DNA of 64,000 nt from Paraburkholderia domus (GTDB taxonomy: Bacteria > Pseudomonadota > Gammaproteobacteria > Burkholderiales > Burkholderiaceae): assembly GCF_905220705.1 (NCBI RefSeq), contig NZ_CAJNAT010000012.1:124001-188000 (forward strand), read 5' to 3'. Under the pieces are notes generated by a model. It ran no database searches. It was not told where the DNA came from and saw only the letters and a list, made by a program, of their open reading frames with translations. Positions 43,411-51,898 of the stretch are shown one piece after another. The stretch's first letter is position 1, and every line of letters starts with the position of its first letter. The translations under genes and the position numbers were made by a program.

Positions 43411-43536
43411 GGCGTGTTGGCGGCAGTGAAAGTGGGGCGTTAAAACTATGCTGCAAATCGCTCGAGGTATTTGCGAAGTATCTGCAAAGGCGCAGGGCGG
43501 TTGAGGTACGCCCATGAGCCCGTCACGCCTGCCGTG

Positions 43537-43923
43537 TCATGGCTTGCGGAACAGGTCGCGGTCTTTTTCGAACTCGGCAAGGGTGGCTTCGAACACCATT
43601 GGGGCATTGCGCAAACCGCTGCGTGCTTTCAGCGCACAGGCTATTCCTGCAATTGCATAGACCACCGTGATGCCGGCGAGCGCTTGCCACCGGTAGGTGT
43701 CCCAGAACGCGATGGCGATCAGCGCCGTCAATGCGATCAAGGCCATCGTCGCGAGCATCATGGCCGCGAGGCCGAGGAACAGCACGCCGAGCAGACGGTC
43801 TTTTTCTTCGGCGAGTTCGATGCCGACCAGTTCGAGCCGCGTTTGCATCATGGCAAACACGGATCCGATGATACGGCGCAACGGACTATGTTCGCCGTGC
43901 TGCGATTGTGTTTCGATCGTCAT
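43537..43923 (-). CDS. yqjE: YqjE-type phage-holin-family inner membrane protein
   Basis: A 128-residue protein of the DUF1469/holin superfamily III group. The cytoplasmic N-terminal helix MMQTRLELVGIELAEEKDRL is characteristic. Two adjacent membrane segments follow (LGVLFLGLAAMMLATMALIA; ALAGITVVYAIAGIACAL) and a charged tail. In other bacteria these are not holins but stress-related membrane proteins next to DUF883 genes, as here. Confidence 0.88.
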   Translation of the reverse strand: MTIETQSQHGEHSPLRRIIGSVFAMMQTRLELVGIELAEEKDRLLGVLFLGLAAMMLATMALIALTALIAIAFWDTYRWQALAGITVVYAIAGIACALKARSGLRNAPMVFEATLAEFEKDRDLFRKP

Positions 43924-44061
43924 GGCTTTGGGCGTTGCGCGTGAAGGCCTAACCGGCGCGTGAAAACGAGCGCGCCAAGAGAAGCGGACCGGCCAGACGT
44001 GCGCCGGTCAACTCGATTCGCTGGTATGCCGGACGTGGTTTGCCCGGCAGCGTCACCAGTG

Positions 44062-44364
44062 TTACTTGCGGTTGATCAACAGCCCAAGCAGCACGCCGGC
44101 GCCCGCGGCGATGCCAATGGATGCCCACGGATGCTCATGCACGTAGTCGTCGGTGGCGCGTGCGGCCTTCTTGCCTTTCTCGACCACCACGACTTGCACG
44201 TCAGCCGCCTTTTCCTTAGCCTGCTTAAGGCGCGTAAGCGCTGTTTCACGCAGTTCCGAAGCGCGTTCGCCGGTGGCGCTCGCGGCCTGTTTCAGCAAAT
44301 CTTCAGCGTCCGCGAGGACGGTTTTGATATCCGACATCAATCTCTCCTTGTTGACTTCCGACAT
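44062..44364 (-). CDS. yqjD: DUF883 family protein (YqjD/ElaB-like, ribosome- and membrane-associated)
   Basis: A 100-residue protein. A charged amphipathic helix (DIKTVLADAEDLLKQAASAT onward) precedes the signature YVHEHPWASIGIAAGAGVLLGLLI, whose hydrophobic part is a C-tail membrane anchor. Relatives YqjD/ElaB bind stationary-phase ribosomes at the inner membrane. The ATG at 44364 has GGGGAG 6 nt upstream and is preferred over an internal ATG at 44337. First gene of the DUF883-yqjE-DUF3318 set. Confidence 0.9.
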   Translation of the reverse strand: MSEVNKERLMSDIKTVLADAEDLLKQAASATGERASELRETALTRLKQAKEKAADVQVVVVEKGKKAARATDDYVHEHPWASIGIAAGAGVLLGLLINRK

Positions 44365-44734
44365 TGATAGCTCCCCTTCGTCTCACGCCACGCGTGAATC
44401 GTAACCAAAGAAACGGCCGCTGGCGAGCGTAGCGCTCGATTCGTGAAAACGAGCGCATGAACCGTTCCTGGTTGAAGCAAAGCCTTAAAACTCCACCTTT
44501 GCGGCACCGTGCAGCAAAGTTTGCCTAAGATGGAGTTGATCTGTCCCGCAAAGTTTCCACTAAATTGGTGAAAATTACAAAAACGCATAAGGTAGTGACG
44601 CAATGTTGGTTCGTTGTGTACTGTCGCTCCCGTATGCTGTAGGTTTGCCAGGGGCGCTTAGCCAGGCCCGCTTTGGCGGGCGTTGCGAGCGAATGCTCAC
44701 GCGGAATGTACTAACACAATCAAGGAGCTGCTTT
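44365..44734. other. Divergent region between DUF883 and peroxiredoxin genes
   Basis: 370 bp with no supported gene. It contains a perfect GCGCTCG...CGAGCGC dyad (44432-44456), a GCCCGC-TTTG-GCGGGC hairpin (44666-44681) in the peroxiredoxin leader, and an A/T-rich stretch around 44560-44590 that probably holds promoter elements. Confidence 0.5.
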
Positions 44735-45373
<639 letters not shown>

Positions 45374-45423
45374 GAGGCTGATGCGCTACGAAGCGTGCCG
45401 TTAGCTTCAACGCGGTGCGGCAA

Positions 45424-45459
45424 CAAAAAAGGCCGGTTCGAAAGGAGCCGGCCTTTTTC
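45424..45459. terminator. Bidirectional intrinsic terminator between peroxiredoxin and gcdH
   Basis: A-run, GGCCGGTTC, 5-nt loop, GAGCCGGCC, T-run: a 9-bp stem with one wobble pair and A/T tracts on both sides. It serves both convergent genes. Confidence 0.88.
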
Positions 45460-45525
45460 AATTCTACTTTCCAATTTTCTGTTCCGCGGCCAGGACAAAA
45501 CGCCGCCGTCAAAGCGATCAGCGCA

Positions 45526-46716
45526 TCAGAAAAACGCCTGAATGCCCGTTTGCGCGCGCCCAAGAATCAGCGCGTGAATGTCGTGCGTACCTTCATACGT
45601 GTTCACGACTTCCAGATTGACCAGATGCCGCGCGATGCCGAACTCGTCCGAGATACCGTTGCCGCCGAGCATGTCGCGCGCGAGACGTGCAATGTCCAGC
45701 GCCTTGCCGCACGAATTGCGCTTCATGATCGACGTGATCTCGACGGCGGCAGTGCCCTCGTCCTTCATCCGGCCGAGGCGCAGCACGCCTTGCAGGCCGA
45801 GCGTGATTTCGGTTTGCATGTCGGCGAGCTTCTTCTGGATCAACTGGTTCGCGGCGAGCGGCCGGCCGAACTGCTTGCGATCCAGCACGTATTGACGCGC
45901 CGTGTGCCAGCACGCTTCAGCCGCGCCGAGCGCGCCCCAGGCAATACCATAACGCGCCGAGTTCAGGCATGTGAACGGACCGCGCAAGCCGCTGACTTCG
46001 GGGAAGCGGTTTTCTTCCGGCACGAACACTTCGTCGAGAACGATCTCGCCGGTGATCGACGCACGCAGACCCACCTTGCTATGGATGGTCGGCGCCGACA
46101 GCCCCTTCCACCCTTTCTCGAGAATGAAGCCGCGGATCAAATCCTTGCCGTCCTCTTCGAGTTTCGCCCACACGACGAACACGTCGGCGATCGGCGAATT
46201 GGTGATCCACATCTTCGAGCCCGATAGCGAATAGCCGCCGTCGACCTTCTTCGCCCGCGTGATCATGCTGCCCGGATCGGAGCCGTGGTTCGGTTCGGTC
46301 AGCCCGAAACAGCCGATCCACTCGCCGGTAACGAGCTTCGGCAGGTACTTCTGCTTCTGCGCTTCCGAACCGAATTCGTAGATCGGCACCATGACCAGCG
46401 ACGACTGCACCGACATCATCGACCGGTAGCCGGAATCGACGCGCTCCACTTCGCGCGCGATCAGACCGTACGCCACGTAGTTCAGGCCGGGGCCGCCGTA
46501 TTGCTCGGGAATCGTCGGGCCAAGCAGGCCGAGTTCGCCCATCTCGCGGAAGATTTCGATGTCGGTCTTCTCGTGACGGAACGCTTCGAGCACGCGCGGT
46601 TGCAGCTTGTCTTGCGAGTAAGCGGCGGCGGCGTCGCGCACCATGCGCTCGTCTTCGGTGAGCTGCTGATCCAGCAGCAACGGGTCTTCCCAGTGAAACT
46701 GCGCGGCCTCTGCCAT
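45526..46716 (-). CDS. gcdH: Glutaryl-CoA dehydrogenase
   Basis: Acyl-CoA dehydrogenase of 396 residues. FAD- and substrate-binding segments are CFGLTEPNHGSDPGSM, KMWITNSPIADVFVVWA and LNSARYGIAWGALGAAE. The catalytic base is in NTYEGTHDIHALILGRA (Glu about 375). The pattern is that of glutaryl-CoA dehydrogenases, which oxidatively decarboxylate glutaryl-CoA to crotonyl-CoA in lysine, tryptophan and glutarate degradation. AGGAGA precedes the ATG. It is divergent from an IclR regulator with a shared operator-like region. Confidence 0.93.
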   Translation of the reverse strand: MAEAAQFHWEDPLLLDQQLTEDERMVRDAAAAYSQDKLQPRVLEAFRHEKTDIEIFREMGELGLLGPTIPEQYGGPGLNYVAYGLIAREVERVDSGYRSMMSVQSSLVMVPIYEFGSEAQKQKYLPKLVTGEWIGCFGLTEPNHGSDPGSMITRAKKVDGGYSLSGSKMWITNSPIADVFVVWAKLEEDGKDLIRGFILEKGWKGLSAPTIHSKVGLRASITGEIVLDEVFVPEENRFPEVSGLRGPFTCLNSARYGIAWGALGAAEACWHTARQYVLDRKQFGRPLAANQLIQKKLADMQTEITLGLQGVLRLGRMKDEGTAAVEITSIMKRNSCGKALDIARLARDMLGGNGISDEFGIARHLVNLEVVNTYEGTHDIHALILGRAQTGIQAFF

Positions 46717-46768
46717 GACGTATCTCCTGATTTCCTGCTTGACTAAAACGTGTCTGAGCTTGACTTAA

Positions 46769-46795
46769 GTTCCGCTATGCGAAACAATGTTTTGC
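46769..46795. promoter_or_regulatory. Tripartite IclR-type operator between gcdH and the regulator
   Basis: Three 7-bp half-sites are spaced exactly 10 bp apart: GTTCCGC (46769-46775), GCGAAAC (46779-46785), GTTTTGC (46789-46795). Adjacent pairs form near-perfect inverted repeats (6 of 7). Such 10-bp-phased repeats are known for IclR-family regulators such as PcaU. The site lies 53 bp before gcdH and 26 bp before the regulator, so it could control both. Confidence 0.55.
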
Positions 46796-46820
46796 AAACC
46801 ACGCCCGAGTGTATCACCCC

Positions 46821-47606
46821 ATGACGCCTACATCTACTCTCTCCGACCCGCTCGACGAGCGCAAATTTGTTGTCGCCCTCGCGCGCGGTCTGGATTTGCT
46901 GCGCGCGTTCAAGCCGGGCGAAACGATGCTCGGCAATCGCGATTTCGTCGAACGCACGGGTTTACCGAAGGCGACCGTCAACCGGCTGGCTTACACGCTG
47001 ACCGTACTCGGCTATCTGCGGCTCGACGAAACCCTGGGTAAATATGCGCTGGACGCGGGCGTGCTTTCGCTCGGTTTCGCGCTGCTCTCGGGCACCGACA
47101 CGCTCGAACTCGCGCGTCCGCACATGCGCACCTTCGCACGCGAAGTGGGCGCGGCGGTGTCGCTCGGATGTCGCGATGGCCTCGACATGATTTACCTGGA
47201 GACAATCCGCAGCGAAACGGCGCTGACGCTCGGACTTGCATCCGGTTCGAAACTCTCGATGTTAACCAGCTCAATGGGGCGCGCGTACCTGGCGGTGCAG
47301 CCGTTGGACGTGCGCACCGCATTGCTGGTCGAGCTTAAGAAGGCTGCGGGCAAGGAGGGCGCTGCGTTGCTGGCAGACGCCGAAAAGGAAATCGAAACCT
47401 TCGCGCAGGAACGTTGCTGCTATTCGTTTCGCGCTTGGCATGACGACGTGAACGCGGTCGCGGTGCCGTTTCGCGAGCCGCGCGAAGGCCGCTGGCTGGT
47501 GCTGAGTTGCAGCGGGCCGGCGTCGTCGATGGGGGAGGAGGTGTTTCGGGAGACCGTGGCGCCGCGTCTGAAGGCGCTAGCGCGTCGCTTGGGGGATACC
47601 GGCTAA
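46821..47606 (+). CDS. IclR family transcriptional regulator
   Basis: A 261-residue IclR regulator. The N-terminal winged helix includes LARGLDLLRAFKPGETMLGN and the recognition region FVERTGLPKATVNRLAYTL. The effector domain follows (GCRDGLDMIYLETIRSETAL, MLTSSMGRAYLA, CYSFRAWHDDVNAVAVP). Divergence from gcdH and the intervening repeats suggest it controls glutaryl-CoA dehydrogenase and itself, with a glutarate-pathway effector (inference). ATG at 46821 is chosen; GTG at 46809 is an alternative. Confidence 0.9.
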   Translation: MTPTSTLSDPLDERKFVVALARGLDLLRAFKPGETMLGNRDFVERTGLPKATVNRLAYTLTVLGYLRLDETLGKYALDAGVLSLGFALLSGTDTLELARPHMRTFAREVGAAVSLGCRDGLDMIYLETIRSETALTLGLASGSKLSMLTSSMGRAYLAVQPLDVRTALLVELKKAAGKEGAALLADAEKEIETFAQERCCYSFRAWHDDVNAVAVPFREPREGRWLVLSCSGPASSMGEEVFRETVAPRLKALARRLGDTG

Positions 47607-47634
47607 GGGGCTAAGCGCCTGGTAGCCAACCCGA

Positions 47635-48468
47635 TCATACCGTCCGGTCATGATAGTGCGCGGTGAACAACGGCCCTTGCACGAAGCGCACATCGTACTG
47701 CTGCAGCGCGACGAACTGCGGCTCATCCACCACGCGATTGAAGATCAGCGGAATCCGCAGCCGGTTCGCATAGCCGACTAACGGCTTCACCATGGCATCG
47801 CGCAAAGCGACCGCCGCATCCATTTTGATGAAGTCGAGCCGCGCCGTTTCCGACACCGACAGAATCTGCCCCGCGTTCGACAGATTACCCGCCACCTTGA
47901 AACCATAGCGCTGATAGCTCGTGGTCAGATAGCCGAGGAATGTCTTGTGCGCGACCGCTGCCGCCGGCAACTCGATCACCACCCGCGACGGGTTTAGTCC
48001 GAACGACACCAGCACGGTCGAGAAATGCCGCCCGTGGTCGTACTTGACGCTCTTGAGCAGGCGCTCGTGCACGCGCAGAAACAGTAGCCCGTGGCGTTGC
48101 GCACCGAAGAAATTGATCGCGTGCAGCGCGCGTGACATGCGGTCAAGCGCGACCAGTTCCTGATCGTCGGCGATCCGGTCGAAGGGATCGAAGACATCGA
48201 AGGGCGCGCCGTCGAGACGCTGCGTGACTGCCTGAAACCCAAGCTCATCGCCGAAACGGTCCACGCCCTCGGCGCCCGACGACAACGACTGCGCCAGCGC
48301 GTGCACGCTGATATCGAAGATCGGCTCATAGGCACTGCCGAGCTCGACGCCATCGAACCGGGCCAGCGCGATCCCGCTATGCACGCCGGTTCCCATCACC
48401 AGATGTTCGCCGAGAAATGGGTGATCGGCGGCGCGTGCAATCAGATTGGGGATGGTCGGCGGAATCAT
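47635..48468 (-). CDS. Degenerate EAL-domain protein, probably catalytically inactive
   Basis: A 277-residue protein with the EAL fold. YEPIFDI (47-53) matches the usual YQPIVDL, but the EAL signature is HAL (56-58). The metal-binding DDFG motif is replaced by AGNLS (193-197). Glu166 (VVIELP), the KMD lysine (215) and the VQG glutamine (264) remain. Loss of the first Glu and the paired Asp argues against c-di-GMP hydrolysis; a c-di-GMP-binding or protein-interaction role is more likely. Monocistronic, convergent with the IclR gene. Confidence 0.85.
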   Translation of the reverse strand: MIPPTIPNLIARAADHPFLGEHLVMGTGVHSGIALARFDGVELGSAYEPIFDISVHALAQSLSSGAEGVDRFGDELGFQAVTQRLDGAPFDVFDPFDRIADDQELVALDRMSRALHAINFFGAQRHGLLFLRVHERLLKSVKYDHGRHFSTVLVSFGLNPSRVVIELPAAAVAHKTFLGYLTTSYQRYGFKVAGNLSNAGQILSVSETARLDFIKMDAAVALRDAMVKPLVGYANRLRIPLIFNRVVDEPQFVALQQYDVRFVQGPLFTAHYHDRTV

Positions 48469-48787
48469 GTAGGCGTGTAGATGGCGATAAGTGCGCGCTC
48501 AGCGCTCGGCAACGCGACTCGGTTGCCGCATGCACTGATGGTAGCAGTCCGCACCGCGCGCACTTGAACAAAATGCTCATAACGTTATCGGCCGAACGCT
48601 TGTCGCCACGGGCTGCCGGCGCTTTCGCGACTTGTTTTCAGGGTATACGTTAATTTCACTATTCGTAATTAGTTTTACCATACGTAAATTGCATCGCGGC
48701 TGCGATGGCGGCCGCCTATCCGAGCCGCAGACGGCTTGAGACGAACGGATCACGTCGACAAGATCGAGTATCAACGGAGAACCTTGC
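48469..48787. other. hmgA upstream region
   Basis: 319 bp divergent region. Around 48655-48690 it is strikingly A/T-rich for this genome and includes TTAC-CATAC-GTAA (48675-48687) with further GTAA/TTAC half-sites nearby, a possible operator. The rest shows nothing recognised. Confidence 0.45.
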
Positions 48788-50134
48788 ATGGATACCCAAA
48801 CACGCACGCCGAATACCGCCAGCTCGCGGCTCGAAATCGAGCCGGGCTACCAGTCGGGATTTGCGAACGAATTTGCTACGGAGGCCTTGCCGGGCGCGTT
48901 GCCCGAAGGCCGCAATTCGCCGCAACGCGCGGCCTATGGCTTGTACGCGGAGCAACTGTCGGGCACCGCGTTCACCGCACCGCGCGGGCATAACCGCCGT
49001 TCGTGGCTGTACCGGATTCGTCCGGCGGCAGTTCACAAGCCGTTCACGCAACTGCCCTCGGACCGGCTCGTCGCCAACTTCGCCGAGGTGCCGCCGACGC
49101 CGCCTAACCAGTTGCGCTGGGATGCATTGCCGATGCCCGCTGAGCCGACCGATTTCGTCGACGGCTGGGTGACGATGGCCGGCAACGGTTCAGCTGAAGC
49201 GATGAACGGCTGCGCGATCCACTTGTATGCAGCGAACCGCTCGATGAAGGATCGCTTCTTCTACAGCGCCGACGGCGAATTGCTGATCGTGCCGCAAGAA
49301 GGCCGCCTGCATATCGCCACCGAAATGGGTCGGCTCGACGTCGAGCCGTTCGAGATCGCGGTGATCCCGCGCGGCGTGCGCTTCGCGGTGAGCCTGCCGG
49401 ATGGCACGGCGCGCGGCTATATCTGCGAGAACTTCGGTGCGCTGCTGCGTCTGCCGGATCTCGGCCCGATCGGCTCAAATGGCCTGGCCAATCCGCGCGA
49501 TTTCTTGACGCCGCACGCCGCCTACGAAGATCGCGAAGGCGACTTCGAACTTGTCGCCAAGATGAACGGCAACCTGTGGCGCGCGGACATCGGTCATTCG
49601 CCGCTCGACGTGGTTGCGTGGCACGGTAATTACGCGCCGTACAAATACGACCTGCGCCGTTTCAACACGATTGGCTCGATCAGCTTCGACCATCCGGACC
49701 CGTCGATTTTCCTGGTGTTGCAATCGCAAAGCGATACGCCGGGTGTCGACACGATCGACTTCGTGATTTTCCCGCCGCGCTGGCTCGCGGCCGAAGATAC
49801 GTTCCGTCCGCCCTGGTTCCATCGCAACGTCGCGAGCGAATTCATGGGTCTTGTGCACGGCGTGTACGACGCAAAGGCCGAGGGCTTTGTGCCGGGCGGT
49901 GCGAGTCTGCACAACTGCATGTCGGGTCATGGGCCTGACGCGGATACCTTCCTGAAAGCGTCGCATGGCGATACGTCGATGCCGAAAAAAGTCGACGACA
50001 CGATGGCCTTCATGTTCGAAACGCGCACCTTGATCAAGCCGACTCGTTTCGCGCTCGAAACCGCGCAATTGCAGGCGCATTACTACGAGTGCTGGCAAGG
50101 TCTCAAGAAACACTTCAACCCGGAGCAACGATGA
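48788..50134 (+). CDS. hmgA: Homogentisate 1,2-dioxygenase
   Basis: Ring-cleaving Fe(II) dioxygenase of 448 residues forming maleylacetoacetate from homogentisate. Conserved parts are GYQSGFANEFATEALPGALP, ADGELLIVPQEGRLHIATE, the metal-site region PPWFHRNVASEFMGLVHG and SLHNCMSGHGPDADTF. GGAGA 7 nt before the ATG supports the start. Its stop codon overlaps the fahA start (ATGA). The pair makes up the lower tyrosine/phenylalanine catabolic route; maleylacetoacetate isomerase is not in this window. Confidence 0.98.
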   Translation: MDTQTRTPNTASSRLEIEPGYQSGFANEFATEALPGALPEGRNSPQRAAYGLYAEQLSGTAFTAPRGHNRRSWLYRIRPAAVHKPFTQLPSDRLVANFAEVPPTPPNQLRWDALPMPAEPTDFVDGWVTMAGNGSAEAMNGCAIHLYAANRSMKDRFFYSADGELLIVPQEGRLHIATEMGRLDVEPFEIAVIPRGVRFAVSLPDGTARGYICENFGALLRLPDLGPIGSNGLANPRDFLTPHAAYEDREGDFELVAKMNGNLWRADIGHSPLDVVAWHGNYAPYKYDLRRFNTIGSISFDHPDPSIFLVLQSQSDTPGVDTIDFVIFPPRWLAAEDTFRPPWFHRNVASEFMGLVHGVYDAKAEGFVPGGASLHNCMSGHGPDADTFLKASHGDTSMPKKVDDTMAFMFETRTLIKPTRFALETAQLQAHYYECWQGLKKHFNPEQR

Positions 50135-51429
50135 ACGCATTGAGCGATCTTCAGGCGACGCTCGATCCGTCGCGCAAGAGCTGGGTCGAATCGGCAAACG
50201 ACTCGACCACAGATTTTTCGATCCAGAACCTGCCGTTCGGCATTTTCAGCGATAAGACCAATGGCACGCGCCGCGTGGGCGTGGCGATCGGCGATGAGAT
50301 CGTCGATCTGGCAGCGCTGCAAACGGCGGGTGTGCTGACAGTATCGAAGGACGCCGTTTTTGCGAGTGACACGCTCAACGATTTCATTTCGCTTGGCCGC
50401 GATGCATGGCGCAGCGTGCGCATCCAGTTGAGCAATCTGCTGGCGCGCGACACCGCGACCTTGCGCGACGACGCCGCCTTGCGTTCGAAAGCACTCGTGC
50501 GTCAAGTCGATGCACAACTGCATCTGCCGGTGCAGATCCCGGGCTACACCGATTTCTATTCGTCGAAGGAGCACGCGACGAACGTCGGCTCGATGTTCCG
50601 CGATCCGAAGAATGCGTTGCTGCCGAACTGGTCGGAGATGCCGATCGGCTATAACGGACGCGCATCGTCGGTGGTGGTGAGCGGCACGCCGGTGCGGCGT
50701 CCTAACGGCCAGCTGAAACTGCCGGATCAGGAACGTCCGGTGTTCGGCGCATGTCGCAAGCTGGATATCGAACTGGAGACGGGTTTCGTGATTGGCAGCG
50801 GCAATGCATTGGGCGAGCCGATTGCCTGTGCCGATGCCGAAGCGCACATCTTCGGCATGGTGCTGCTGAACGACTGGAGCGCGCGGGATATTCAGCAATG
50901 GGAGTACGTGCCGCTCGGTCCGTTCAACGCGAAGACATTCGCGACGACGATCTCGCCTTGGATCGTGACGCTCGACGCGCTCGAACCGTTCCGCGTCGCG
51001 CAGCCGGCACAGGAGCCGCAACCGTTGGCGTACTTGCGTCACGACGGCAAACACGCGTTCGACATCTCACTGGAAGTGACTCTGCGGCCACAAACGGCCA
51101 CGCAGGCCACCACGATCTCGCGGACCAACTTCAAGCACATGTACTGGACGATGGCGCAACAGCTCGCGCATCACACGGTATCGGGCTGCAATACGCGGGT
51201 TGGCGATCTGATGGGTTCGGGCACGATCAGCGGCCCGACCGCCGATTCGTGCGGCAGCCTGCTCGAGTCCACGTGGAACGGCAAGAATCCGTTGGAATTG
51301 AAGGAAGGCGGCACACGCGGGTTTATCGAAGACGGCGACGAACTGACGCTCGCTGGCTGGTGCCAGGGCGATGGGTACCGCGTGGGCTTCGGGACATGTG
51401 CAGGGGAGATTTTGCCGGCGCAGAAGTAA
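50131..51429 (+). CDS. fahA: Fumarylacetoacetase
   Basis: FAH hydrolase of 432 residues splitting fumarylacetoacetate into fumarate and acetoacetate. Characteristic parts are FSIQNLPFGIFSD at the N-terminus, DFYSSKEHATNVGSMFRDP, NWSEMPIGYNGRASSVVVSG, then LLNDWSARDIQQWEYVPLGP and the C-terminal DLMGSGTISGP. The ATG overlaps the hmgA stop codon, so translation is coupled; the longer in-frame start inside hmgA is not needed. A strong terminator follows. Confidence 0.98.
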   Translation: MNALSDLQATLDPSRKSWVESANDSTTDFSIQNLPFGIFSDKTNGTRRVGVAIGDEIVDLAALQTAGVLTVSKDAVFASDTLNDFISLGRDAWRSVRIQLSNLLARDTATLRDDAALRSKALVRQVDAQLHLPVQIPGYTDFYSSKEHATNVGSMFRDPKNALLPNWSEMPIGYNGRASSVVVSGTPVRRPNGQLKLPDQERPVFGACRKLDIELETGFVIGSGNALGEPIACADAEAHIFGMVLLNDWSARDIQQWEYVPLGPFNAKTFATTISPWIVTLDALEPFRVAQPAQEPQPLAYLRHDGKHAFDISLEVTLRPQTATQATTISRTNFKHMYWTMAQQLAHHTVSGCNTRVGDLMGSGTISGPTADSCGSLLESTWNGKNPLELKEGGTRGFIEDGDELTLAGWCQGDGYRVGFGTCAGEILPAQK

Positions 51430-51483
51430 CGGGGTATAAGCAACGTCTCAGAAGTAACGACGGCAACGAAGCTCGCCGCCTCG

Positions 51484-51520
51484 CAAAAAAACGGGGAAGC
51501 CATAATGGCTTCCCCGTTTT
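51484..51520. terminator. Intrinsic terminator after fahA
   Basis: A-run, AACGGGGAAGCCA, loop TAA, TGGCTTCCCCGTT and a T-run: a perfect 13-bp stem with tracts on both sides. Confidence 0.92.
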
Positions 51521-51769
51521 CATATGAGAGCGGCACGGCACGCGTCACGACGTCAAACCGGAGGTGCGGCCAGGACATCTCGCCGAGGCGAAGGGAAGGC
51601 TTCCTACAAGCCGTAAGCGCGCCCCTGGTTTCCCATGCAAACCCATCCACGACGCACGCAGTGCGGAGTGGGAGCTGATGACTCCTTTGTCACTAACGCG
51701 GAGTGTGCGAGGGCACCGATTCCAGATGCACCACTACCGCAACTGTGCGAGGAACCCGCTTAAGAATTA

Positions 51770-51850
51770 GCGGGGTGAGCCGCTTTCTTTGCTTATCTTT
51801 CTTTGCGGCGGCAAAGAAAGTAAGTGCCGCCCCGCACAGGGGCAACGCTA
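51770..51850. repeat. Palindromic dispersed extragenic repeat (Burkholderia/Paraburkholderia type)
   Basis: Centred on the perfect 10-bp hairpin CTTTCTTTGC-GGCG-GCAAAGAAAG (51797-51820). It is flanked by GCCGCTTTCTTTGCTTAT on the left and TAAGTGCCGCCCCGCACAGG, then GGCAACGC, on the right. I recall near-identical blocks recurring between genes in Burkholderia and Paraburkholderia genomes; only one copy is in this window, so dispersal is from memory. Confidence 0.6.
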
Positions 51851-51898
51851 ATAGACCACCAAGTAAAGAAAAATCCACCCAGCAACGAGTAACAAACC

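Larger units (their letters stand above)
51430..51898. other. Region between fahA and the MFS gene
   Basis: 469 bp without a gene. It holds the fahA terminator and a palindromic extragenic repeat (about 51770-51850). The stretch 51525-51765 shows nothing recognised. Confidence 0.55.
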
